Under the pieces are notes generated by a model. It had not been told where the DNA came from and ran no database searches. It saw only the letters and a list, made by a program, of their open reading frames with translations. Shown here piece by piece: positions 46,640 through 56,237 of a DNA stretch of 64,000 nucleotides (position 1 is its first letter; every line of letters begins with the position of its first letter). The stretch comes from Janthinobacterium sp. 61. Lineage in GTDB: Bacteria; Pseudomonadota; Gammaproteobacteria; Burkholderiales; Burkholderiaceae_D. Location: NCBI RefSeq assembly GCF_002846335.1, contig NZ_PJMQ01000001.1, positions 558,001 through 622,000 of the forward strand, read 5' to 3'. A program made the translations under genes and the position numbers.

Positions 46640-48388
46640 TTAGTCGATTTGGACACCGCTACGCTCTCTAGAAAAGACGACATTGAGCACCCGCGGGTTG
46701 TCGACGATGAATCCGGTGATCCGCTGACGGCTGTCACGGGTAAAACGCAATAGGTCTTGATCATCGACGGTCACAGTGAACGCGTCCTCGAAAACCGGAT
46801 TCATCGGTTTAGTCGCCTCGCGCTGCACTTGCTTGAATAGCTTGCCGTCTTTCGCAACGATGGTCCAATGCACGTTGATTTCCGGACTAAAATAAGTTCC
46901 GGTATAGTCTTCCAAGTGTATGTAATCTGTTTGAATAGGGCGTACTCGATCCAGTTCGACCGGTTCCCCAGACTGATATACGATATTCAAGAGCTGACGC
47001 TTATCCTGCTTCGAAAACTGAAAGGTATTCTCCGTTTTTCGCGGTAATCGGAAACGCTGTTCGCCGCTCTGCTCCAGGGCAACACGTTCCCGCTGCGGCG
47101 CAATATACCAAAGTTGACCGTCCTTGAGCTCAATGGTATGGAGCGACTGAGCGTAACGGTCAAGATAAACGCCGGTGTAGCTCGCGAGCTCGGATTCCGA
47201 AGACATCGTCTTTCGAGCGGGCGCAATGACAGCATCCTTCGCAGTTTGATTCGAGGAAGTCGCGCCGCGTTTCTTGATCTCCTCGGCCAGGAAAAGATCG
47301 GCCACTTTAAAGCTGAGCAGAGTCTGGTCTACGCCGTCGACATTACATAAAACCATTGCAGAAAATCTCTCGTCGGGCAGCCGCAACAACTGCGCGTGGA
47401 AACCTGCGGTATCTCCAGCGTGGTGTACCGACCTCATTCCGCGATAAGCACCATCGACGATCAGTCCACGTGCATAGCTCAAGGCGACACCGTCGCTTCG
47501 AACAGCATTCTCTTGCATCTGCTTGACCAGCCATTCGCCACCAACGCGTGATTCGTAGAAATTCTGGTCCCATTTCGCTAGGTCCGACACGGTGGTCAGC
47601 ACGCCCGTATTGCCTACCTGCTCCCAGTTGACGTCCTTCATGCTGAATCCGCCGCCCCCCACTGGTGCATAGCCCATTGCACGCTGCGCTACCACGACGT
47701 CGTACTTGTCACGAAGACGAGTGTGGTGCATACCCAGCGGTTGAAAAATACGGTCCTGCAGGAATTTCCCGAAATTCCTATGGCTGACTCGTTCGACAAT
47801 CTTTGCCAGTAAGAAGTAATTCGTATTGCTGTACATGTAATGCGATCCCGGTGCGAAATTCAACGACCTCTGCCGCAGAATGACCGCCATCGCATCCGCA
47901 TCTGACGAATAGTCAACTTCACGCACACCAGTCCCCATCGTCATAAGAACCGTATAGTCCCGCAAGCCGCTAGTATGCGACAGCATTTGATCGACTGAAA
48001 TCGCCGTGCCGTAATTGTGCATCTCAGGTAGATGCTTGCGAATATCATCATTCAGAGAGATTTTTCCATCCTGCACGAGCAACAGAATGGCCGCAGCCGT
48101 GAATTGCTTGGAGGTCGATCCAATGGCAAACAGTGTTTTTTCTGGATCAATAGGTACGCCAAATTCAAGACTGGCGTTTCCGTATCCCTTTTTGTACACA
48201 AGCTCGCCGTTTAGGATCACGCCGAGTGCGCAGCCCGGGCTGTCGGCGGCATAGGCCGAAAACAAGGCATCCACACGGCGTGCAAGTTCGGCTTTTTGCA
48301 AGGTGTTGTTCACGTCGGCCATCGCTGCTGCGCTGAAAAAGATGGGCGCAATTGAGAAAAAATGCCGGCATGTTGCAAGGAAGTTCAT
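46640..48388 (-). CDS. serine hydrolase (class C beta-lactamase/PBP-like)
   Basis: 582 residues with a signal peptide (ATCRHFFSIAPIFFSAAAMA). Active-site motifs: SxxK in AIGSTSKQF, YxN in YSNTNYF, and HxG in VHHAGDTAG. The C-terminal ~220 residues (beta-rich) resemble the tail of Pab87/estB-like peptidases. It could be a D-aminopeptidase, esterase or beta-lactamase relative; not a strong resistance call. AAAGG precedes ATG 48388. Lower GC than average in the window. Confidence 0.85.
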   Translation of the reverse strand: MNFLATCRHFFSIAPIFFSAAAMADVNNTLQKAELARRVDALFSAYAADSPGCALGVILNGELVYKKGYGNASLEFGVPIDPEKTLFAIGSTSKQFTAAAILLLVQDGKISLNDDIRKHLPEMHNYGTAISVDQMLSHTSGLRDYTVLMTMGTGVREVDYSSDADAMAVILRQRSLNFAPGSHYMYSNTNYFLLAKIVERVSHRNFGKFLQDRIFQPLGMHHTRLRDKYDVVVAQRAMGYAPVGGGGFSMKDVNWEQVGNTGVLTTVSDLAKWDQNFYESRVGGEWLVKQMQENAVRSDGVALSYARGLIVDGAYRGMRSVHHAGDTAGFHAQLLRLPDERFSAMVLCNVDGVDQTLLSFKVADLFLAEEIKKRGATSSNQTAKDAVIAPARKTMSSESELASYTGVYLDRYAQSLHTIELKDGQLWYIAPQRERVALEQSGEQRFRLPRKTENTFQFSKQDKRQLLNIVYQSGEPVELDRVRPIQTDYIHLEDYTGTYFSPEINVHWTIVAKDGKLFKQVQREATKPMNPVFEDAFTVTVDDQDLLRFTRDSRQRITGFIVDNPRVLNVVFSRERSGVQID

Positions 48389-48937
48389 TACGACCTTTCA
48401 TTAAAAGACGCTGCATGGTTATAGTCCGGTCAGGTGCACAAGTTCGATCGTTGTGCTCCTTTGCGGAAAACACCTTCGATTCCACGGACGCCGGCTTCTG
48501 GCCAGCGTTTTCCTTCAGCACCAAGATGAAATGCTCCCATGCTCATGAGGAGCCTGTTTGCACGATAAGAGTTCCGAAAATAGTAAGCATCAACTCCTTC
48601 ATTGGCGGGCTGCAGCAAGAGTGAATTCAGCAATCCGCTGCTGACCGGTAGTTGCCGGATGCTACCCAGTCCCAAATCAGCAAACTCTGCCTCCAATTGT
48701 CAACGGCCTCAGAGGATAGCAAATTACCAAATGGGGAAACTCACACATTGTTACGTCAACGCGAATGGCTGCTCCTGGCAATGCAGGGTTGATGAAAATG
48801 GCCATCGCAACCGATTGCGCGTGCCAAATTTGGCAGGTTTACCTGCATGAAAATTACGACGATTAGCCCAGTTGGAAGGCCAACATACAAAAGTCACCTT
48901 CCTTGGAGTCTTTAAAAAATACTGGAACAATCCAGCA
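48389..48937. other. unassigned, probably decayed stretch
   Basis: 549 bp between the serine hydrolase start and the IS remnant. The minus strand can be read as an 88-residue open frame from TTG 48696 to 48430 (with FADLGLGSIRQLPVSSGLL), but there is no ribosome site or recognisable family. Likely a remnant. Confidence 0.35.
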
Positions 48938-49923
48938 GGGTAATCCCTCCCAGCAAATGATCGCGTTTAAAGCTGGAGGACGAAAACCGGCGCCTGAAGA
49001 AGATGTATGCCGAAGAGCGCTTAAAAGCCGAGATCGTCGACGAGGCCCTGACAAAAAAATGGTAGCGCCATCTCAGCGGCCGGAGATGGCGCAATGGGCC
49101 GTGGCCCAGCGTTCAGCCACCATAAGAATGGCCTGCCAAGCACTATCCAGGCCTGCAATCGCTAACGCGCCAAGCTCGATGCGGAAAACGCTGTCGTGGC
49201 TGACTGGCTGCGACGCCTGACCAGCGAGCAGCGCAACTGGGGCTTCGGCCTGTGCTTCCTGTCTTTGCGCAACGTGAAGGGCTTTAAATGGAACCGCAAG
49301 CGCGTCGTCTACCGGATCTATCTCGAACTGGAACTGAATTTGCGGATCAAGCCACGCCATCGGCCGGTGCGCGAAAAACCGCTGCCGCTGGCCGTGGCTG
49401 TACAAATCAACGAGAGCTGGTCGATGGACTTCATGCACGACCAACGGGCTGATGGCCGTAGCATCCGCTTGTTCAACGTGATTGACGATTCCAACCGTGA
49501 GGGACTCGGCATCGAGCTTGATTTCTCATTGCCGTCCGAACGGGTCATCCGGTCCCTTGACAGTATCATCGAATGGCGTAGCAAACCCTAGGCCATTCGC
49601 TGCGATAACGGCCCGGAGTACATCAGCGCCGTGACGCCGGCCTGGGGCGCCAGGCGCGGCATACGCATCGTTTTTATCCAGCCTGGCCAGCTGCGGCAGA
49701 ACGCTGATGTCGAGCGTTACAACCGCACGGTGCGCTATGACTGGTTGGCCCATCACTTGTTTGAAACGTTCGAGGATATCCAGGACTTCGCAAGCCGCTG
49801 GCTGTGGAATTACGATCACGACCGGCCCAACATGGCACTTGGCGGCATCACGCCAAAACAGAAGCTTGCCTTGGCCGCTTAACCTCTACTTTTAGCGCGC
49901 TCTGGAAATGGGCGGATTACCCC
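48938..49923 (+). mobile_element. decayed IS3-family element
   Basis: Left end GGGTAATCCCTCCCA (48938) mirrors the right end TGGGCGGATTACCC (49909-49922). Between them is a short orfA remnant (LEDENRRLKKMYAEERLKAEIVDEAL) and an orfB with DDE pieces: [29 protein letters not shown]. orfB is broken by a TAG at 49589-49591 directly before the second D, and most of orfA is missing. About 986 bp, so it cannot transpose by itself. Confidence 0.8.
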
Positions 49924-50048
49924 GATGATTTTCCGTTCTCTAGGTGAATTTCAGAGTCATCGCATATCTCAACCAGGCAGTAGCCGCCTCGGACTGAATA
50001 CTTTGGCTGTCACGATGAAGTGCAAAGGGAAAAGGGCGCAGCCGATAC

Positions 50049-51515
50049 TCAGGACTTGCCCGCGCTGCTGGCGGCGCCGCTGGCGCGCGCCAGGCTCGAG
50101 CGCGCGCCAGCCACCGCGCGCAGGCGCTCTTCAAGATAAGCGCTCACGCGGGGATGCTGGCTGAAAGCGACGTTGAAGCGGATGTGCTGGTCGGGCGTGT
50201 CGTTGGCCGAGAACGCCGCGCCGCGCATCAGCAGGATCTTGTTGCGGTAGGCATCCTGCACAAGCAAGTCCACGTCCAGCCCTTCGGGCATGCTGCCCCA
50301 CAGGAAAATTCCTGCGTCGCCGGGCTGCTCGAACAGCACGCCGGCCGCGCTCAGTTGCTGCGTGCTGGCGTTGCGTGCCACCATGATTTTGCGTTGCAGC
50401 CGCTCCAGGTGCTTGCGCAGGTTGCCGGCCTTGAGCACTTCCAGCAGAACGTATTCGTTCAGCGCAGGCAACGTCATGATGGCGTGGATCTTGGTTCGCA
50501 TCAGCAGTTTGAGCAGGGCAGGCGCTGCGGCCAGGTAGCCCATGCGCAGGGCCGGGCTCAGCGCCTTGCACAGGCTGGAGTAGTAGATCACGCCGTCCAG
50601 TCCGGACAGCGATGCCAGCCGCGTGCTGTGGGCCTGCTGGAAATGGCCGTGCACGTCGTCTTCGGCGATCAGGAAGCCATGCTGCTGCGCCATGATCAGC
50701 ACCTTGTGCAGGTTGGCGGCGCTGCTGCTCCACCCGGTGGGATTGTGCAAAGCCGTCTGCACGAACAGCAGGCGCGGACGGTGCGCGCGGCAGGCGGCTT
50801 CCAGTTCATCCAGGTCGAGGCCATCGGGGCGGCGCTTGATCGGCACCAGGCGCACGCCGTCCTGGCGCAGCCTGCCGAACATCAGGAAGTATCCGGGGTC
50901 TTCCACCATCACCGTATCGCCGGGCTGCAGGAAGGTGCGGCAGATCAGATCGATTGCATGGGTGCCGCCGAAAGTGGTGAGGATGTGGCTGGCGTCCGCA
51001 GCGATACCGATGCCGCGCAACAGCAGCGCGACCTGTTCGCGCAGTTCGGCCAGCCCTTGCGGCGGACAGCGCGAGGCCATGCCGGCTGCGCTGCGCGCCA
51101 GGCCACGTTGCACGGCGGCCGCCGGCAGCGCATCCTGCAGCCAAGTGGGCGGCAAGGCGCCGCTGCTTGCCAGCAGCACGCCCGGCCGCTGGTCGTTCAC
51201 TTGCTGGCTTAGCCAAACGGGTTCCTGCTCCTGGCCCGCTTCCAGCGCCACCTCGTCGGGAATGGCGTGGCTGGCATCAGTTGGTGCGCAGACGAAGAAG
51301 CCCGCCGTGCCGTGCGTATCGATGACGCCTGCGGCCACCAGCCTGTCATAAGCCACCACTACGGTGTTGGTGCTCACCGCGAGCTGCGTGGCGAGCTGGC
51401 GGATCGACGGCAGCTTGGTCCCGCCAGGCAGGACGCGTTGCGCGATCTGCTGGCGCAATGCGGCCTCGATCTGCTTGAACAGGGCGATGGGTGAGGAGCG
51501 GTCGATGGCGAACAT
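50049..51515 (-). CDS. MocR-type regulator (GntR HTH + aminotransferase fold)
   Basis: 488 residues. N-terminal winged helix (KQIEAALRQQIAQRVLPGG ... LAVSTNTVVVAYDRLVAAG) joined to a class I aminotransferase domain with PLP lysine in YYSSLCKALSPALRMGY. MocR proteins sense PLP or amino-acid-derived ligands. The LysE-type exporter gene is 10 bp upstream in the same direction, so this regulator is probably cotranscribed with it and controls it. Confidence 0.9.
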   Translation of the reverse strand: MFAIDRSSPIALFKQIEAALRQQIAQRVLPGGTKLPSIRQLATQLAVSTNTVVVAYDRLVAAGVIDTHGTAGFFVCAPTDASHAIPDEVALEAGQEQEPVWLSQQVNDQRPGVLLASSGALPPTWLQDALPAAAVQRGLARSAAGMASRCPPQGLAELREQVALLLRGIGIAADASHILTTFGGTHAIDLICRTFLQPGDTVMVEDPGYFLMFGRLRQDGVRLVPIKRRPDGLDLDELEAACRAHRPRLLFVQTALHNPTGWSSSAANLHKVLIMAQQHGFLIAEDDVHGHFQQAHSTRLASLSGLDGVIYYSSLCKALSPALRMGYLAAAPALLKLLMRTKIHAIMTLPALNEYVLLEVLKAGNLRKHLERLQRKIMVARNASTQQLSAAGVLFEQPGDAGIFLWGSMPEGLDVDLLVQDAYRNKILLMRGAAFSANDTPDQHIRFNVAFSQHPRVSAYLEERLRAVAGARSSLARASGAASSAGKS

Positions 51516-51525
51516 GGGTAGAAGT

Positions 51526-52110
51526 CTAGCGTAAAAACATCACGGCGAGGACCAGCAGAATAGCACCCATCGCCAGATTGAATATGCGCTGGTTGCGGGG
51601 CGCTTTCAGTACGCTGCGAATCGAGACGCCGAACAGCGCCCACATGGTGTTGCACGGCATGCCCACCACGGTGCCGATCACGGACACCAGCAGCGCGTTG
51701 GCGAGCATGTTGCTTTGCGAAGGCATGAAGACCGACGCCATGGTGATCGCCTTGAGCCAGCTCTTGGGATTCAACGCCTGAAACAGCGCCGCCTGCGCAA
51801 ACGACACGGCCTTCGGCGCGCTGCTTCCCGCCACCGAGGCGCCGGCAAGCTTCCAGGCCAAAAACATCAGGTACAGCGCGCCCGCGATCCGCAGTCCCTG
51901 CTGCGCCATCGGGTACGCGACGAAGACACTGCCCAGCCCCACGCACATGAGCATGGTCTGCACAAAGATGCCGACCTGGATGCCGAGGATCACCGGCAGC
52001 GCACCGCGATAACCGAAATTGGCGCCGGTGGTGGCCAGCATGACGTTGTTTGGCCCGGGCGTGGCGGACATCACAAAGCAATAGCTCATCAGGGGCAGGA
52101 GTTCGGTCAT
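51526..52110 (-). CDS. LysE-family amino acid exporter
   Basis: 194 residues, about six helices. LysE/RhtB pattern: ATPGPNNVMLATTGANFGYRGALP near the start with the conserved GPNN(V)ML. Exports an amino acid. The start at 52110 opens MTELLPLMSYC. Followed by the MocR-type gene after 10 bp. Confidence 0.9.
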   Translation of the reverse strand: MTELLPLMSYCFVMSATPGPNNVMLATTGANFGYRGALPVILGIQVGIFVQTMLMCVGLGSVFVAYPMAQQGLRIAGALYLMFLAWKLAGASVAGSSAPKAVSFAQAALFQALNPKSWLKAITMASVFMPSQSNMLANALLVSVIGTVVGMPCNTMWALFGVSIRSVLKAPRNQRIFNLAMGAILLVLAVMFLR

Positions 52111-52455
52111 GGTATGCAGTCGCAGCGTGGAGAAGGCCCCAGTCTAGAAGCGCGGCACGGCAGAGACAAGGCACAAGGCGCCGCATACAAGCACATGCTG
52201 TATCAATCGAACGACTGCTACAGCGGCGAGACAGGCCGGCCCGTCCGGACAAACTTCAGAAACGTCGTTTCATCTGTTACCGCTTCAAGCTGTTCGTGCA
52301 TGTCATCCCTCGTCGTTGGATCAGGCAGCCACGACATATTGCAAGAACTATGGGGCAGGAAAGTGCAGGCGGGCCGGGCTAGCGTCTATTTTGGCGTGAT
52401 GGCCCTAGGGGCGAATGATATAGTGGCGGGAATGTATACACTGAAAGAAACTGCC

Positions 52456-52758
52456 ATGAAAAACGACGCAAGCGCTCGCCCGAAAGCAAGTCAAGCCCCT
52501 GCCAGGCTCAGCAAAGGGGACTTCGTCACCGCACTGCGCAAACTGCTGCAAGAAGCAGGAAAGGCCGGCGAGACCAGTGTGGACGTGCGCGCTGCGACCC
52601 TGCACACCGACGTTGGCGTGTATCCGGCGCGCGGCCATTCGATGCCGACCTGTTGCACGGTGATGTATGAAGAGATGCAGCCGGGTGACGAGATACTGCT
52701 GACGCCACCCAGCGGCAAGGGACCGACGCTGCTGGTACGGTATAAATTCCCGCGCTGA
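52456..52758 (+). CDS. conserved hypothetical, ~100 aa
   Basis: 100 residues from ATG 52456 (an upstream in-frame ATG at 52432 adds eight residues). Globular, ends with GDEILLTPPSGKGPTLLVRYKFPR, and carries the motif PARGHSMPTCCTVMYEEM with two adjacent cysteines and a nearby His. I have seen similar short proteins but can assign no function. It is divergent from the LysE gene with a 345-bp intervening region, in which no ORF is supported. Confidence 0.55.
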   Translation: MKNDASARPKASQAPARLSKGDFVTALRKLLQEAGKAGETSVDVRAATLHTDVGVYPARGHSMPTCCTVMYEEMQPGDEILLTPPSGKGPTLLVRYKFPR

Positions 52759-52771
52759 AAATCGTGGTCTT

Positions 52772-52848
52772 AGAGACAGTTTATAACTTGGCGGAGATGT
52801 AGGCGATGCAGTCGCAGCGAAGCCTTTGCCAAGTAATTCCTGGTCTCT
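52772..52848. mobile_element. 77-bp MITE-like element
   Basis: AGAGACAGTTTATAACTTGGC at 52772-52792 and GCCAAGTAATTCCTGGTCTCT at 52828-52848 are inverted repeats (15 of 21 matching). The 35-bp core has no ORF. It looks like the two ends of an IS with the transposase lost. Confidence 0.35.
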
Positions 52849-52910
52849 GATTCGTCCATGCGCTGCTCGTCATCACGCACCAATCGTCGGTAACTTACAA
52901 TCTATCGGCT

Positions 52911-53012
52911 TTTCATCATTCAAGAATTATGGATCAGGAGAGTCCAAGCTGCTGTCGGCGATGTAGCCCGCCAATCGGCTCCGTCTGCTTCCGCCCCAGT
53001 GCAGTCATTCAG
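52911..53012 (+). repeat. dispersed ~100-bp repeat, copy B
   Basis: Aligns with 46479-46577 in the same orientation (TTTTCATCATTCAAGAATTA..., ending GTCTGCTTCCGCCCCAGTGCAG). The two copies bracket the serine hydrolase, IS remnant, MocR/LysE pair and small hypothetical gene. Confidence 0.45.
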
Positions 53013-53294
53013 TTTGCCAGTAGTCGACTGCTGCGGGAGGCGCTCATTAAATCGGGTTTTACCTGACTAGTGTCAAGCAGTAAAAGCGGTCCGCTCCACT
53101 TTCTGGTTTTGGGTCCGGGCCACGAACCCATCCCAAAGACGCATACAGGTGAACCGCAGCCCCCAGGTCGCCCCAAGTCTCGAGTTCCAGGGAAGAGCTT
53201 TACGGATTGACATTGCTACCTTTTAAGTGAATCAGAGTAATGATTCTATGCGAGGGCTTCTTGTCAGTCGAGTGAGCGCCATTCTTCCCATCAA
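53013..53294. other. non-coding stretch
   Basis: 282 bp without a supported gene, repeat or clear promoter. Confidence 0.4.
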
Positions 53295-53669
53295 TCACGG
53301 ACCGTCTGGTATTGGCCGTACTCGGTTCAGAGCAGGGGGCGCTTCTTGTTCATGCGAGAAGCTATCGAATTGTCGCTCCGGAAGTTCTTTCAATTGAACC
53401 GGCACCATTTTCGTAACGCCGCCATCTTCGTATCTAGCCTCAATGTCATAGTCCGCTGACTCGACGAGAGCGAAAGACACTTCCCTACCGATACGCGTTC
53501 CAATGCCGTGGCAAAAAAGAGCTGCTTGACGACCTTCCAATAATGGCTTCAATTGATGAGCGCGAAGCGCTGCAATTTTATATGGTAAGCCGTCTAACAG
53601 TCCGCCACATTGAATGCGTCTCAACCCATTTGGGATTAGTCCAGGGGATTCGCAGTTATGCGGTTGCAC
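53295..53669 (-). CDS. hypothetical, possibly a decayed gene
   Basis: An open frame of 124 residues. It contains a plausible globular stretch (LRRIQCGGLLDGLPYKIAALRAHQLK, then ADYDIEARYEDGGVTKMVPVQLKELP) but starts without a ribosome site and ends in a proline-rich tail. It may be a fragment of a larger protein. It is in a low-GC patch with the next, immunity-like gene, so a polymorphic-toxin link is possible but unproven. Confidence 0.4.
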   Translation of the reverse strand: MQPHNCESPGLIPNGLRRIQCGGLLDGLPYKIAALRAHQLKPLLEGRQAALFCHGIGTRIGREVSFALVESADYDIEARYEDGGVTKMVPVQLKELPERQFDSFSHEQEAPPALNRVRPIPDGP

Positions 53670-53777
53670 TTGCTTCGTTTGACGATGCGAATATATAGCT
53701 TTGAATTCTTGCCTCCACTACAGTTGAGATAATAGCTGCTTTCCAGTAATCCATCCGCTTTTGGCTGAACCCGAGCG

Positions 53778-54197
53778 TTAATCAGAGACAATGCGCTGTC
53801 CCACCTCGAATTCATTCTCATGGCAATAAAACAGGATAAGCGGCGTGTCGTTCGAATAGACCATTGCATCGTCACGTGAAGGGACAAAAATATCCGACCA
53901 GTTTTCGACCAGGAACTCGCTGCTGCATAAGAAACAGTCGTTTTCTCCAAACACAACTACGACCTGCTGAATTTCAGGCACGCGCGCACGTAACCACTTG
54001 GTTGCGATGGCCGCATCATCTCCAAATTCGATTCGTTCGATTGAGCCAACGGTGTTAACGTTCAAGCCGAGATGCGTCTTCGAGTCATGAAGGCCCACTA
54101 AATCATATGCACGGCGCGCACTCTCGGCATTCAGCCAGGCGATATTCGCGGAGTGATGCTCCAGCTCCTGAATCCTCCAATGTGTTGTGTTCATCAT
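53778..54197 (-). CDS. immunity-like hypothetical protein (139 aa)
   Basis: 139 residues, AT-rich, acidic and cytosolic. The segment ENDCFLCSSEFLVENWSDIFVPSRDDAM and the end TPLILFYCHENEFEVGQR look like small cytosolic immunity proteins, but no family is confirmed. Two ATGs (54197 and 54194) overlap the stop of the ORF fragment upstream (54194-54304), as is common for a toxin followed by its immunity gene. Confidence 0.55.
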   Translation of the reverse strand: MMNTTHWRIQELEHHSANIAWLNAESARRAYDLVGLHDSKTHLGLNVNTVGSIERIEFGDDAAIATKWLRARVPEIQQVVVVFGENDCFLCSSEFLVENWSDIFVPSRDDAMVYSNDTPLILFYCHENEFEVGQRIVSD

Positions 54198-54304
54198 CTC
54201 TTAAAATCCAATATGCTCACCGCCTTGACGAGCGGGAATTTGTCGTCGAACCGGGCCAACGCTTTCAGGATGGTATCGTACCAGGGTGTGAAATACACGG
54301 CTCG
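54194..54304 (-). pseudogene. C-terminal remnant of a toxin-like ORF
   Basis: After an in-frame TAA, the minus strand reads RAVYFTPWYDTILKALARF ... ILDFKR and ends at TGA 54196-54194, overlapping the ATG of the immunity-like gene. The 36 residues look like a toxin tail, but nothing upstream of them belongs to a complete toxin gene. So only the immunity gene survives intact. Confidence 0.45.
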
Positions 54305-54665
54305 TTACTTGTCTTGACAGGGGCGGCTCTGTTTGCTGCCATATTAATGCCAGCCTCCTTAAGCCTGGGTCCAAACAAGTCTGCCATCATGGCCTGACTG
54401 TGTCTGCGACAAGTGCCGCCAGAATTTAATTATATTGATATGGCCGACAAACTACAGTGTATCCTCCCATTCCGGCAAGGCTGTTTTTGTCGATGCAAAG
54501 GAAAAGCTGCGGTGTTTGTTTCGGCTAGCGGAGTATCTTTTGCTTGGCGCAATGATCATGCAGATACTGCATGATGAATACTATGCCGCAGACCAATATC
54601 CCGACGCTGCACGGCGCCGGATAGAAGGCTTAATTACTTCATCAAAATGATAGAGAGATACCCAA
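54305..54665. other. non-coding or decayed stretch
   Basis: 361 bp. A 71-residue open frame at 54435-54650 (plus) contains HDEYYAADQYPDAARRRIEG, but it has no ribosome site and no standard start, so it is probably a fragment or chance. The end serves as upstream region of the SRPBCC gene. Confidence 0.4.
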
Positions 54666-55133
54666 TTGACGCATATCGAAGAAAGCATCCACATTGCAGT
54701 CGCGCCCACGGTCATTGACCAAATTTGGAGCGAAGTCGACCGATGGCACCTGTGGGATCCGGACACAAAGCAAGCGCGGCTCAATGGGCCATTTGCGGCT
54801 GGGACACAGGGCAGGATAGTTCCCAATAAAGGGATGGGTATTCCGATGGTGGTTACCGAGCGCTCCGCAGGCCGCTCGTTCACCGTCGAGGGCTACATCC
54901 TGTTGTTCCGTATCCACTTCGAGCACACGGTTACTGCCGTAGACGGGGGATCGGAAGTCGTTCACCGCGTGTGGTTCACTGGAGCGCTTGCCTTTCTGTT
55001 CGGGCCTGGCGTTGCCAAGCAGGTTCGGCAAGGGCTTCCCAAAACGATGCGCTCACTCAAGGCCTATGCCGAGAAGCGCAACGAGACTCTCCATGATGGC
55101 GAGGTGGGCGAGGCCAAGGTGACAACAGGTTGA
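54666..55133 (+). CDS. SRPBCC/START-like ligand-binding protein
   Basis: 155 residues of the polyketide cyclase/START fold: IEESIHIAVAPTVIDQIWSEVDRWHLWDPDTK opens the fold and the long helix PGVAKQVRQGLPKTMRSLKAYAEKR closes it. The start is probably TTG 54666; AGAGAGA is upstream. A cytosolic binder of a hydrophobic ligand. Single gene. Confidence 0.7.
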   Translation: MTHIEESIHIAVAPTVIDQIWSEVDRWHLWDPDTKQARLNGPFAAGTQGRIVPNKGMGIPMVVTERSAGRSFTVEGYILLFRIHFEHTVTAVDGGSEVVHRVWFTGALAFLFGPGVAKQVRQGLPKTMRSLKAYAEKRNETLHDGEVGEAKVTTG

Positions 55134-55286
55134 TAGATAGTTTCCCCTCGTCAATTCCTTGCAAAGTGCCGCGTCAAATTAACGTGCCCTTCCCGTCATG
55201 ATGGAATACAATTCCTGCGTGGCAGCCAGCGTGCCTGGCAAGGCCGGGCACGGCGTCACGCTTTGACCTTGGAAAGATGTTTGCTT

Positions 55287-56180
55287 ATGACTCTGCAGTT
55301 CCCCCTGCCGAATGTGCCCCTTGCGCCGCGCGCGCCCTCGATTCTGCTCCAGCCATTCGGCTCTCTGTTTACCCTGACCCTGTTCTGCCTGATTCCCGCA
55401 GCGTCCGCTGTGGCGGCCGCGCCTGCCAGCAACAGCGTCATGCTGGAAGAACTGACCAGCTCGGAGTTGCGCAGCCGTATCGACCACGGTGCCACGACAG
55501 TGCTGGTGCCGATTGGCGGCGTCGAGCAGAGCGGGCCGTATATCGCGCTGGGCAAGCACAATGTGCGCGCCGGGCTGCTGGCGCGCCAGATTGCGCAAAA
55601 GCTGGGCAATACCATCGTCGCACCCGTCGTTTCCTACGTGCCGGAAGGCGCGATTTCTCCGCCGGCCGGCCACATGCGCTTTGCCGGCACGATCTCGATA
55701 CCGCCAGCCGCCTTCGAAGCCGTGCTGGAAGGTACGGCCACCAGCCTGCGCCAGCATGGTTTTCGCGACATCATATTCCTCGGTGATCACGGTGGGTATC
55801 AGAAGAACGAGCAGAATGTGGCGAATAAACTCAACCGTGCCTGGGGGAAAGCGTCTGCTGCCAAAGATGCCCGTGCGTATGCCTTGCTCGACTACTATGA
55901 CATTACGCAATCGCAATATATTGCCGATCTGCAAAAGCGCGGCTACAGCAGCGCCGAGATCGGCCTGCATGCGGGCTTGGCGGACGCGGCACTGATGCTG
56001 GCGACGGACCCGTCGCTGGTGCGCAGCGAAGCCATGGCCCACGGACCCAAGCCCGGCGTGGCGGACGGCGTGCGCGGCGACGCCACCCGCGCTACGGCTG
56101 AATTGGGCCAGATCGGCATCAAGCTGCAGGTGGACACCTCGGTGGCCGCCATCAAACAACTGCTACAACGTAACAAGTAA
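55287..56180 (+). CDS. secreted creatininase-family protein with altered metal site
   Basis: 297 residues with a Sec-like signal (hydrophobic FGSLFTLTLFCLIPAASAVAAA after a short lead). The creatininase fold is clear, but the metal site reads VEQSGPYIALGKHN: E is kept while the usual H at +2 is S and D at +11 is H. GDHGGY keeps one His and HAGLAD replaces the usual HAGE. Thus amidohydrolase activity may be changed or lost. The next gene (YncE-like) is 57 bp downstream and probably cotranscribed. Start 55287 is preferred; TTG 55263 is an alternative. Confidence 0.78.
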   Translation: MTLQFPLPNVPLAPRAPSILLQPFGSLFTLTLFCLIPAASAVAAAPASNSVMLEELTSSELRSRIDHGATTVLVPIGGVEQSGPYIALGKHNVRAGLLARQIAQKLGNTIVAPVVSYVPEGAISPPAGHMRFAGTISIPPAAFEAVLEGTATSLRQHGFRDIIFLGDHGGYQKNEQNVANKLNRAWGKASAAKDARAYALLDYYDITQSQYIADLQKRGYSSAEIGLHAGLADAALMLATDPSLVRSEAMAHGPKPGVADGVRGDATRATAELGQIGIKLQVDTSVAAIKQLLQRNK

Positions 56181-56237
56181 ATTCTCCGCCGGAAGTGCTT
56201 AACTTCTGGCTTTTGCAACGAAAAGATGCGAAATAAC

